A stretch of 38,190 nucleotides of DNA from JAWLFY01 sp964462125 (lineage in GTDB: Bacteria > Planctomycetota > Planctomycetia > Pirellulales > Pirellulaceae), in NCBI GenBank assembly GCA_964462125.1, contig CAYWXT010000018.1, positions 1 to 38,190 on the forward strand, in the 5' to 3' direction. Below the pieces are notes generated by a model that saw only the letters and a program-made list of their open reading frames with translations, was not told where the DNA came from and searched no databases. Within the stretch, counting starts at the first letter, position 1. Every line of letters starts with the position of its first letter. Positions 1-6,679 of the stretch are shown one piece after another. A program made the position numbers and the translations under genes.

Positions 1-60
1 CACGTCAGCGCTGCCAACCTGCGCAAGATCTACGAACAGGCGCATCCTCGGGCCAAGTGA
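1..60 (+). CDS. C-terminal end of an unidentified protein (partial)
   Basis: The window opens inside an open frame that reads HVSAANLRKIYEQAHPRAK and stops at TGA 58-60. Only 19 residues are visible, too few to name the protein. The ending resembles the last helix of some TIM-barrel amidohydrolases, but that is a weak impression. Its stop codon overlaps the GTG start of the next reading frame in a GTGA arrangement, so the two genes were probably translated together. Confidence 0.45.
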   Translation, partial: HVSAANLRKIYEQAHPRAK

Positions 61-269
61 CGGCGGAATCGATGAACTCGTCACCGTTTCTCACCGCTGA
101 TTGGCATCACCTGCTGATGCTCAATTACCGCATCGACCCGGCGGTGCTCCTACCGCTGGTGCCATCGGGAACGACGCTCGATTCGAACGTTGCGGGGGTC
201 GCGGTCCTCTGGACCACGACGACCGGCTGTGAATCGATTGCGGCACAGCGGTCCAGGTCGGCTTCATAG
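57..269 (+). pseudogene. DUF2071 (YqjF-like) gene, 5' fragment only
   Basis: The frame starts at GTG 57 (or ATG 72) and its first 42 residues look like the start of a DUF2071 protein: PFLTADWHHLLMLNYRIDP, then a PLVPSGTTLD segment, which is where this family begins. Members are normally roughly 240 residues long and their function is not well established. Homology stops near position 182. The rest of the frame, to the stop at 267-269, is the complement of comB and has no DUF2071 character. The gene has therefore lost over 80% of its length, apparently by a deletion that also reached the end of the converging comB gene. The GTGA overlap with the preceding gene shows it was once part of an operon. 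An assembly join at this point would look the same. Confidence 0.7.
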
Positions 270-916
270 CCGGCGCGGACCAGATTTCGGCCCCCTTGGG
301 TTTCGCGAAGACGTTGCGACAGGCTCGGAGGCAAGGGCGTTTCCTCCTCCCCGCCGCTGCCCCGCCAGAACTCGCCCGCGATCGCGGCCTCGTCGCCCTC
401 GATTTCGACATCACCATGGGCGCGCCAGTGTTGGATCAAGTAACCGGCGAGGAGCACGTCTTCGGCGGTGATCGCGCCGTTGGTCCCGGCGCAGATCAGG
501 TGGACGTTCGCGGTGGCGTCCATCGCGTCCGCGGTGGCCGAGGCGTTGAGAAAGCTGGCCGTCATCACTCGCCGCGCCGCGGCGGCTGCGGCGATCGCGG
601 CGGTGCCATTGGTGGTGGTCAGGATCAGGGACTGGCCTGCCACGACCTTGGGGAGGTACTCCGCCGGTGAGTTGCCTAAATCGAAATGGTCGATCGGGCG
701 GCATTCCCGTTCGCCGCACAACAGCGGCCGGGGATCGATCGTTTCAGCGAGCTGTTGCGCCTCGGCCACCGCGGAACAAGTCATGATTTCGCGAGCACCG
801 GCGGCCAGCGCCGTCGCCATCACCGACGTCGCTCGGAGAACATCGATCACAATCGCGACGTCGACCCGCGGCGTGATCCGGCGCGGGTCGGGCAAGAAAG
901 AAGCCGCGACTCGCAT
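125..916 (-). CDS. comB: 2-phosphosulfolactate phosphatase (ComB family)
   Basis: ComB removes phosphate from 2-phosphosulfolactate, a coenzyme M pathway step in archaea. Its role in bacteria such as planctomycetes is less clear. Family features are the VAIVIDVLRATSVMATALAAGA segment near the N-terminus, then CGERECRPIDHFDLGNSP, an LTTTNGT motif and the late GGRNLVRAGYEADL segment. The start at 916 is chosen because MRVAASFLPDP matches the usual ComB beginning and its ATG overlaps the stop of the upstream small gene (ATGA). A longer frame from 946 adds ten residues that do not fit. About the last 19 residues, below position 182, are antisense to the truncated DUF2071 gene and are not ComB sequence, so the natural C-terminus has been replaced. 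The known core appears complete, so the enzyme may still work. Confidence 0.85.
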   Translation of the reverse strand: MRVAASFLPDPRRITPRVDVAIVIDVLRATSVMATALAAGAREIMTCSAVAEAQQLAETIDPRPLLCGERECRPIDHFDLGNSPAEYLPKVVAGQSLILTTTNGTAAIAAAAAARRVMTASFLNASATADAMDATANVHLICAGTNGAITAEDVLLAGYLIQHWRAHGDVEIEGDEAAIAGEFWRGSGGEEETPLPPSLSQRLRETQGGRNLVRAGYEADLDRCAAIDSQPVVVVQRTATPATFESSVVPDGTSGRSTAGSMR

Positions 917-1116
917 CAAAAGCGGTCCTGCTCCGGTTCCGCCCACACGCGAGCCGATTCGTCATCGAATTCGACGTGGACCAGACTGGGCTGACAGCAG
1001 ACCGGACACTCCTCGACAAAGGTCTGGCTTGGTCCGCCGGACACGTCCAGCGGGATGACGATCTCTTCGCCGCAGCCGTCGCAGACGAAGCTGCCTTCGT
1101 CTTCGAGATGGTCCAT
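916..1116 (-). CDS. CPXCG-type cysteine-rich small protein
   Basis: This is a 66-residue acidic protein with two cysteine pairs, CDGC near residue 13 and CPVC near residue 38, followed by C and QPSLVHV. This is the pattern of the small CPXCG cysteine-rich family, presumed to bind one zinc ion. No biochemical role is known for the family. The start at 1116 is supported by a strong ribosome binding site directly upstream (GGAGGAGAGG on the minus strand, 1130-1121). The open frame extends upstream to 1191, but that stretch has no family similarity. The stop codon overlaps the comB start by four bases, so translation of comB is probably coupled to this gene. Confidence 0.8.
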   Translation of the reverse strand: MDHLEDEGSFVCDGCGEEIVIPLDVSGGPSQTFVEECPVCCQPSLVHVEFDDESARVWAEPEQDRF

Positions 1117-1120
1117 GGAG

Positions 1121-1130
1121 CCTCTCCTCC
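1121..1130 (-). promoter_or_regulatory. Ribosome binding site of the CPXCG gene
   Basis: The minus strand reads GGAGGAGAGG just before the ATG at 1116. It fixes the start of the small cysteine-rich protein at 1116 rather than at upstream in-frame ATGs. Confidence 0.65.
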
Positions 1131-1290
1131 TCGGCAATGCCAACTTCAGTTTGAGATCACGGCCAAGCGTGATCATCATTCGTGATAACATCAGGCGTCG
1201 CCGGATGCACCCCTATTTCCCGCCACGGCTTACCGATGCCCCACGCCACATCCCGTTTCGCATTGCCAAGAAACCATTCCAGGTCCCCCC

Positions 1291-1296
1291 AGGAGG
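1291..1296 (+). promoter_or_regulatory. Ribosome binding site selecting a TTG start
   Basis: A full AGGAGG lies 11 bases before TTG 1308. Starting there gives a short basic N-terminus directly followed by a hydrophobic lipoprotein signal. The upstream in-frame ATGs at 1182 and 1236 lack a comparable site. Confidence 0.6.
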
Positions 1297-1307
1297 CCCC
1301 TGTCCGG

Positions 1308-2471
1308 TTGCTCCGGCAACGTGCCCCTTCACTCCTGCTGCTGGTTCCTTTGGTGGTCTCCTGCCTGCTCGGATGCGGATCGTCGAGCCAGAGTCCCGAA
1401 GCGAGTCCGGAGCGTGATCCGGATGCCGCGCCCGGTGCACTCCCGTCGGAATCGTCGCGATCGACGCCCGCCCCTTCCCCCTCGCCGGAGCCCAAGGTGG
1501 TCGATCTGCGCGATGTGCCGCCGGAGGCGTTGGACTCGGCGATCGCCGAGGTGGCCGACCAGCGCAGTGTCGAGGAGCTGATCGTCGCTGGTGAAGAGGT
1601 CGACGATCGGTCGATCGCTCCGGTGGCAAACATGCCGAATCTGAAACGGCTGAAGACCGAAAACACGTCGATCGGCGATGAGACATTGGCGACGTTGGCG
1701 GAATCGAACCGTCTGGAATTGCTGTACCTGCTTGATGCGAGCGGGCTGTCCCCGGCCGGGGTGGAGTCCCTCGGCCAAATGACACGGCTACGAAACCTGC
1801 GGCTCAGCGGCCCGGTGGTTGATGACGACTCGGTGCCCCCGTTGGCGAATCTAAGTGGTCTCGCCGCCCTGTCGCTGCACGAGACCAGCGTCACGGACGA
1901 GGGGCTGGGCGTGATCGACGGCTTGGACCAGCTCAAAGAACTCAGCCTGTTCGCAACTCCGGTCACCGACGGGGCACTCGACTCGATCGCGCAGCGGCCG
2001 CGGTTGACCAAACTCCGCCTGCGACAGACCCATGTGACCGGCGAGAACGTCGACGCCTTGGCGACGATGCCGACCGTTGACTTGGAACTGGCCGAGACCG
2101 ACTTTTCCAATGCCGGGATGCCGAGCGTCGCGGCGATGCCAAGTTTGAAGAAGCTCAATCTGTGGCTGACCAACGTCGACGACAAGGGCGTGGAGTCATT
2201 GCGGGGCAAAACGTCGCTCACGTCGCTCAATTTGGACAACTTGCCCGGCGTCACCGACCGTTCGCTCGAGGTGATTGCGACGCTGCCGGACCTGGAGTTC
2301 CTGCATTTGGGAAAGACAGGCGTGACCCCGGAAGGATTGTCGAGGCTAGCCGGTCTGGATCAACTGAAGACGTTGCATATCACCGAACTCGGGGCGAGTG
2401 ATGCGGAGAAGGAGGGGTTGCGGCGGGTGCTTCCTTCCTTGGAAACCTTGGTGGATGATGGTGGCAGCTGA
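1308..2471 (+). CDS. Leucine-rich-repeat lipoprotein
   Basis: With the TTG start at 1308 the product has 387 residues. It begins with LLRQRAPSLLLLVPLVVSC and then LLGC, a lipobox, so the mature protein should be lipid-anchored. A serine/proline-rich linker (about residues 25-65) leads into roughly ten leucine-rich repeats of about 24 residues. They have the pattern L..L.L..T.VTDEGL, the ribonuclease-inhibitor-like or cysteine-free type common in planctomycetes. Such repeats mediate protein binding; the partner cannot be told from sequence. An annotation starting at ATG 1236 or 1182 would add a long polar extension in front of the signal peptide, which is unlikely. The gene is divergent from the CPXCG-comB pair and 48 bases before the DUF1592 gene, with which it could be co-transcribed. 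Confidence 0.82.
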   Translation: MLRQRAPSLLLLVPLVVSCLLGCGSSSQSPEASPERDPDAAPGALPSESSRSTPAPSPSPEPKVVDLRDVPPEALDSAIAEVADQRSVEELIVAGEEVDDRSIAPVANMPNLKRLKTENTSIGDETLATLAESNRLELLYLLDASGLSPAGVESLGQMTRLRNLRLSGPVVDDDSVPPLANLSGLAALSLHETSVTDEGLGVIDGLDQLKELSLFATPVTDGALDSIAQRPRLTKLRLRQTHVTGENVDALATMPTVDLELAETDFSNAGMPSVAAMPSLKKLNLWLTNVDDKGVESLRGKTSLTSLNLDNLPGVTDRSLEVIATLPDLEFLHLGKTGVTPEGLSRLAGLDQLKTLHITELGASDAEKEGLRRVLPSLETLVDDGGS

Positions 2472-2519
2472 ACCACCGGTTTCGTTGCGATATTCCCACA
2501 CTCGCAGTAACGTGATGGA

Positions 2520-5252
2520 ATGCTCCATTCCCATGCAATGTTGGTGAAATCCGCGATCGTGCTCGTTGCGTTGCTCTCGATATCGACGAGGGCCGCTGCG
2601 GACGAGGTGGAATTTTCTCAAGACATCGAGCCGCTGCTGCAGCGGTATTGCTTCGATTGTCACGACGCGGAGGCGAAAACCGCCGATGTCGATCTGACGC
2701 GGGTCGGTTCCCAGCAGGAGGTGCTGCAAGATCGCCAGGTTTGGAGGACCGCGTGGGAGGTTGTCGAATCGAGCCGGATGCCGCCGGAAGGGGAGCTTCA
2801 GCCGAGTGTCGAGGAGCGGGAGCTGCTGAGCCGCTGGATTCATCAAGCTTTGAACGACGTCGATTGGGAACAGGTCCGCTCACCGGGACGCGTTCCCCTG
2901 GCCCGTTTGACCCGGGTGGAATACCAGCACACGGTGGAGGACCTGTTCGGGATCCCTGTCTCCGTTTCCGATCTCTTGCCGGAGGATCCCGAGGGGCTCA
3001 GCGGCTTCGCCAACGATCGCACATCGATGGTGATGACCGGCAAGCAACTGGAGGCCTATTTCCAGGCCGCGGCACGAGTCGCCGACACCGTCATGGACGC
3101 TTGGCGGCCGCAGGTCGATGTGATTCGTTACGAAGTGGAAACCGGAGAGAACGCCAACTATCGAAAAGAGGTCACGCGTCGCGACGATGGCTCGGTGGGA
3201 TGGACGTTCACCTCCGCGCTCGGTCAAAAGTACCAGTCGGTCCGCAAACCGATCGATTTTCCTCGCAGCGGTCGCTACCGGGTGCGCGTCCGGGCTGCGA
3301 GTACCGGCCCAGGTCCGGCCGCTGGGATGTGGATCGCGGCCGATTCGGTCAACGACGCATCGCGCGAAGCGGGGGTGTTGGTCGAAGGGAAGGGGCCCGC
3401 GATTTATGAAACGGAAATGTTCCTGACCGCCGGGCGTCATGACCTTCTGTTCGGCTATGATTTTTACCGACCGATGTGGTTGCCGGAGGTGCCGACGCGG
3501 CCCCAGATGAAACTGGGACAGAGCACCTTCGATCCGCCCCCCTACGACCATGAGGCACTTGTGCCGGACGGTGTAACGTGGCAGGAATTGATCGAGCTCA
3601 ACGGTCCGCCACCGGCGGAGGACGAGGAGGGGATCCGCGAGCGGATGCGGCTCGTCAATCGGCTGTACTACCGCGAGGTGCTCGACCGGCTGATGCGGGA
3701 CAAGTTTCATTACTCCAAGGGCTACCTTCCCGTTTTCGTCGGCGGTCTCGGATATGACTACCAGACCCACGTCGTTCCAGCCTTGGACGAGATGGCCGAG
3801 TCGCTCGATGTCAGCCGCAAGGTTCTGGAACAACTTTGGAAGAGCCATGAAACGCCGCTGTTTCGCGAACTGGAAGAGTTCAGCGACAAGCAGCGGGCCG
3901 CTTGGGGAGAGCAGGACCAGAGTCGCAAGGCGGCCGTCGGCGGCTTGTTCGTCGATTGGATCGAATTCGAACCGCTCGCCGCCCCCAGCGATTCGCTCGC
4001 GCTGCCCGAAGACGAATCACAGCTCGACCACTTTCTGACCGAACTGCTGCCGCGGGCGCTGCGGCGGTCGGTATCTGAGGATCAGCAGCGCCGCTACCGG
4101 GCGATCTATTTGGACGAACGGGACAGCGGGGCGGGACACGAAGAAGCCCTTCATCGATTGCTGATTGCGGTGCTTGTGTCTCCGGAGTTTTTGTACCGCG
4201 CCGAGGGTCACGCGACGGCCGACGTCGAACCACTTGACGGTGACGCGATGGCTTCCCGGCTGTCCTATTTTTTGTGGTCCAGCATGCCGGACGATTCATT
4301 GTTCGAAGCGGCGCGCCAAGGCCATTTGCAGGACGAGGATGAGCTGGGGCGGCAGGTCGATCGGATGCTCCGCGACGACCGCGCGTCACGATTCGCCCAG
4401 CAGTTCTCAACCCAGTGGCTGAATCTGTCCGGTATCGGCCGCGAGAAGGAGCCGGACAAGGAACTGTTCCGCTACTTCAGTTGGCATCTGGCGGAAGACA
4501 TGCGCCAAGAAGTGTCGCTGATGTTGGAACGCCTCGTGCGCGATGACCGCAGTATCCTGGAGTTACTCGACAGCGATGAAGCGTTCCTCAACGAACGGCT
4601 GGCCCGGCTGTATGGCATCGATGATGTGACCGGCGGCGAGTTGCGACCTGTGGCGCTGAGCGACCCGCATCGCGGTGGCTTGCTCGGCACCGCGGCGGTC
4701 CTGACCACCACGTCGCTGGCGACGCGCACCAGCCCGGTGCGGCGGGGGGCCTTCGTGGTCGAAACACTTCTTGGGATCGAGATGCCACCACCGCCGCCGG
4801 GAGTTGGTGACTTGCCGGATGACGCCGGGCAAAGTGAAACGAGGTCGCTCCGTGAAACCCTGGTTGCCCATCGCGACAACTCCCGCTGCGCCGGTTGCCA
4901 CAACAAGATCGATCCGCCTGGATTTGCTCTGGAGAATTTTGATTGGATCGGACGCTGGCGTGCGAAGGACCCCGCCGGACCGGTTGATGCCCGCGGCCAG
5001 CTTCCCGATGGGACCGAACTTCACGGTCCCGACGAATTGAAGACGTACCTGATCGAAACGAGAAAGGACGACTTCACACGCGCTTTGACCGAAGGCGTGC
5101 TTGCATACGCGCTGGGGCGTGAGCTGAAGTATTTCGACGAGCACGCGATCCGGGGCATCGTCGCTGCCGTCGGCGAGGACGATTACCGAGCCCGGACGCT
5201 GATTCAGGAAGTCGCCATGAGTTACCCGTTCCGCTACCGCGTGGGTGAATGA
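2520..5252 (+). CDS. DUF1592-type planctomycete cytochrome protein
   Basis: This 910-residue exported protein starts with a signal peptide (about residues 1-27, LVKSAIVLVALLSISTRAAA). A heme-binding CFDCH motif follows at residues 44-48, in the planctomycete cytochrome C domain. The later part matches the usual family order DUF1587, DUF1595, DUF1592, DUF1588 and DUF1585. Supporting segments are VPLARLTRVEYQHTVEDLFG, SRLSYFLWSSMPDD, RRGAFVVETLLG, and a second CXXCH (CAGCH, residues 790-794) in NKIDPPGFALENFD. These proteins are abundant in planctomycetes and presumed to be periplasmic or cell-surface redox proteins; no reaction is proven. The gene overlaps the DUF1552 start by four bases, matching the usual DUF1592-DUF1552 pairing. 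ATG 2538 is an alternative start. Confidence 0.92.
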   Translation: MLHSHAMLVKSAIVLVALLSISTRAAADEVEFSQDIEPLLQRYCFDCHDAEAKTADVDLTRVGSQQEVLQDRQVWRTAWEVVESSRMPPEGELQPSVEERELLSRWIHQALNDVDWEQVRSPGRVPLARLTRVEYQHTVEDLFGIPVSVSDLLPEDPEGLSGFANDRTSMVMTGKQLEAYFQAAARVADTVMDAWRPQVDVIRYEVETGENANYRKEVTRRDDGSVGWTFTSALGQKYQSVRKPIDFPRSGRYRVRVRAASTGPGPAAGMWIAADSVNDASREAGVLVEGKGPAIYETEMFLTAGRHDLLFGYDFYRPMWLPEVPTRPQMKLGQSTFDPPPYDHEALVPDGVTWQELIELNGPPPAEDEEGIRERMRLVNRLYYREVLDRLMRDKFHYSKGYLPVFVGGLGYDYQTHVVPALDEMAESLDVSRKVLEQLWKSHETPLFRELEEFSDKQRAAWGEQDQSRKAAVGGLFVDWIEFEPLAAPSDSLALPEDESQLDHFLTELLPRALRRSVSEDQQRRYRAIYLDERDSGAGHEEALHRLLIAVLVSPEFLYRAEGHATADVEPLDGDAMASRLSYFLWSSMPDDSLFEAARQGHLQDEDELGRQVDRMLRDDRASRFAQQFSTQWLNLSGIGREKEPDKELFRYFSWHLAEDMRQEVSLMLERLVRDDRSILELLDSDEAFLNERLARLYGIDDVTGGELRPVALSDPHRGGLLGTAAVLTTTSLATRTSPVRRGAFVVETLLGIEMPPPPPGVGDLPDDAGQSETRSLRETLVAHRDNSRCAGCHNKIDPPGFALENFDWIGRWRAKDPAGPVDARGQLPDGTELHGPDELKTYLIETRKDDFTRALTEGVLAYALGRELKYFDEHAIRGIVAAVGEDDYRARTLIQEVAMSYPFRYRVGE

Positions 5253-6607
5253 TGCATCGACCGATCAATCGACGAATGTTGCTGAAGGGACTGGGTGCCG
5301 CCCTGCCGCTTCCGCTGCTGGAGGTCATGACGCCGAGTTTCCGCATCGGTTCGGTCGCAGCGGCTGCCGAGCAGCAAACGCCGCCGCTGCGTTACGTCTG
5401 GCTCTACCAATCGTGCGGGTTCTATCCGGAGGCGTGGGACCCGAGCGGGGAGGGGCAGAACTTTGACCTGTCGCGAACCTTGAAGCCGTTTGCTCCTTTT
5501 CAGGACCGGCTGACGGTGTTTCGGAACCTGCGGACCCACGCCTACGGAAACCACATTGGGAAATGCACCGCGTTGTTGACCGGTGTCCAGGCCGAGCGGG
5601 ACCGAAACGTGGGCGTGTTCGCCAGTGCGAAATCGATTGACCAGCATCTAGCGGAACATCTGGGTCAACAAACGCTGCTACCCTCACTGCAGTTGGGCAT
5701 CGAGCACCCGGGACAAGGCTACTGCAGCGGTGCCAACAGCCCGGTGGCCTACGGCGCGACGCTGTCGTGGAACACGCCGACGACGATGCTGATGCCGGAG
5801 ATCAATCCGCGGGCGGCGTTTGATCGGCTGTTTGGCCGCAGCGTGGGACCTGGCGCCGCGGAGACGGCGCGATGGCAGGGGAGCATTCTCGACATGGTCT
5901 CCGAGCAAGCCGGTGCGTTGAAGCGGAGCGGTAGTGCGTCGGACCAGCACAAGATCAATGAGTACCTGGAGAGCGTCCGATCGGTGGAGCGAAGCATTCA
6001 GCGAGCGACCGAGCCGCCGGCGTCCAAGTGGCAACCTCCGACGAAGCCGGACGAGGATGCGTTTTACGTTCCGCCGGCCGGCATTCCGCAGGACCGGGCA
6101 GAACATGTCCGGATGATGCTCGACCTGATCGCCCTGGCGTTGTGGACCGACACGACGCGGGTCGTGACGTTGATGTACGTCAACAGTTTGTCGGAGGCGA
6201 ACTTCAGTTTCATCGATGGGGTGACCGAACCATTCCATGCCGGCCTGTCGCATCACGCTTCCCAGCCGGAAAAGATCGAAGGCTACAGCAAGGTCAACCA
6301 GTGGCATGCCGAACAGTCGGCCTATTTGATGAAGCGGCTCGATTCGATCGACGAGGGCAACGGCACCGCGTTGGACAACAGCGTCGTGTTCTTCGGATCA
6401 TCACTGAAGGACGGTGATCCGCACTCGAACATCGACTTGCCGATCGCCTGTGTCGGCCGCGCCGGCGGCAGGTTGAATCCTGGTGGTCACGTGGTCTGCC
6501 CCGAAGAGACCCCGATCGCCGATTTGCACCTGACCACCCTCGGCTGGTTCGGGATTGAGGCGAGCGACTTCAACAACTTGGGTGCCAAACCGCTTTCTTC
6601 ATTCTGA
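5249..6607 (+). CDS. DUF1552 domain protein, partner of the DUF1592 gene
   Basis: This is a 452-residue protein with a twin-arginine-like export signal (NRRMLLKGLGAALPLPLLE). The body shows typical DUF1552 features: GPNL-like spacing replaced here by YVWLYQSCGFYPEAW, then NHIGKCTALLTGV, DQHLAEHLG, the long helix around EYLESVRSVERSIQ and a late VVFFGSSLKDGDPHSNIDLP. DUF1552 is related in fold to DUF1501 and the alkaline phosphatase/sulfatase group by common annotation, but no activity is proven. Tat export would let it fold with a cofactor before secretion. The ATGA overlap with the DUF1592 gene indicates coupled translation, and a hairpin terminator follows the stop. The two genes probably form one secreted functional unit. 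Confidence 0.9.
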   Translation: MMHRPINRRMLLKGLGAALPLPLLEVMTPSFRIGSVAAAAEQQTPPLRYVWLYQSCGFYPEAWDPSGEGQNFDLSRTLKPFAPFQDRLTVFRNLRTHAYGNHIGKCTALLTGVQAERDRNVGVFASAKSIDQHLAEHLGQQTLLPSLQLGIEHPGQGYCSGANSPVAYGATLSWNTPTTMLMPEINPRAAFDRLFGRSVGPGAAETARWQGSILDMVSEQAGALKRSGSASDQHKINEYLESVRSVERSIQRATEPPASKWQPPTKPDEDAFYVPPAGIPQDRAEHVRMMLDLIALALWTDTTRVVTLMYVNSLSEANFSFIDGVTEPFHAGLSHHASQPEKIEGYSKVNQWHAEQSAYLMKRLDSIDEGNGTALDNSVVFFGSSLKDGDPHSNIDLPIACVGRAGGRLNPGGHVVCPEETPIADLHLTTLGWFGIEASDFNNLGAKPLSSF

Positions 6608-6629
6608 TCTTATTATGGGGACGCCGAAG

Positions 6630-6660
6630 AAAAGGGGGCAGGGCTGAATGGCCCCTTTTT
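6630..6660. terminator. Hairpin terminator between convergent genes
   Basis: AAAAGGGG at 6630-6637 pairs with CCCCTTTT at 6652-6659 around a 14-base loop. It is followed by T on the plus strand and by A/T-rich sequence on the minus side. It lies 22 bases after the DUF1552 stop and 20 bases after the end of the minus-strand protease gene, so it could serve both directions. Confidence 0.7.
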
Positions 6661-6679
6661 CCGATCGTGCGGGCCGGGG

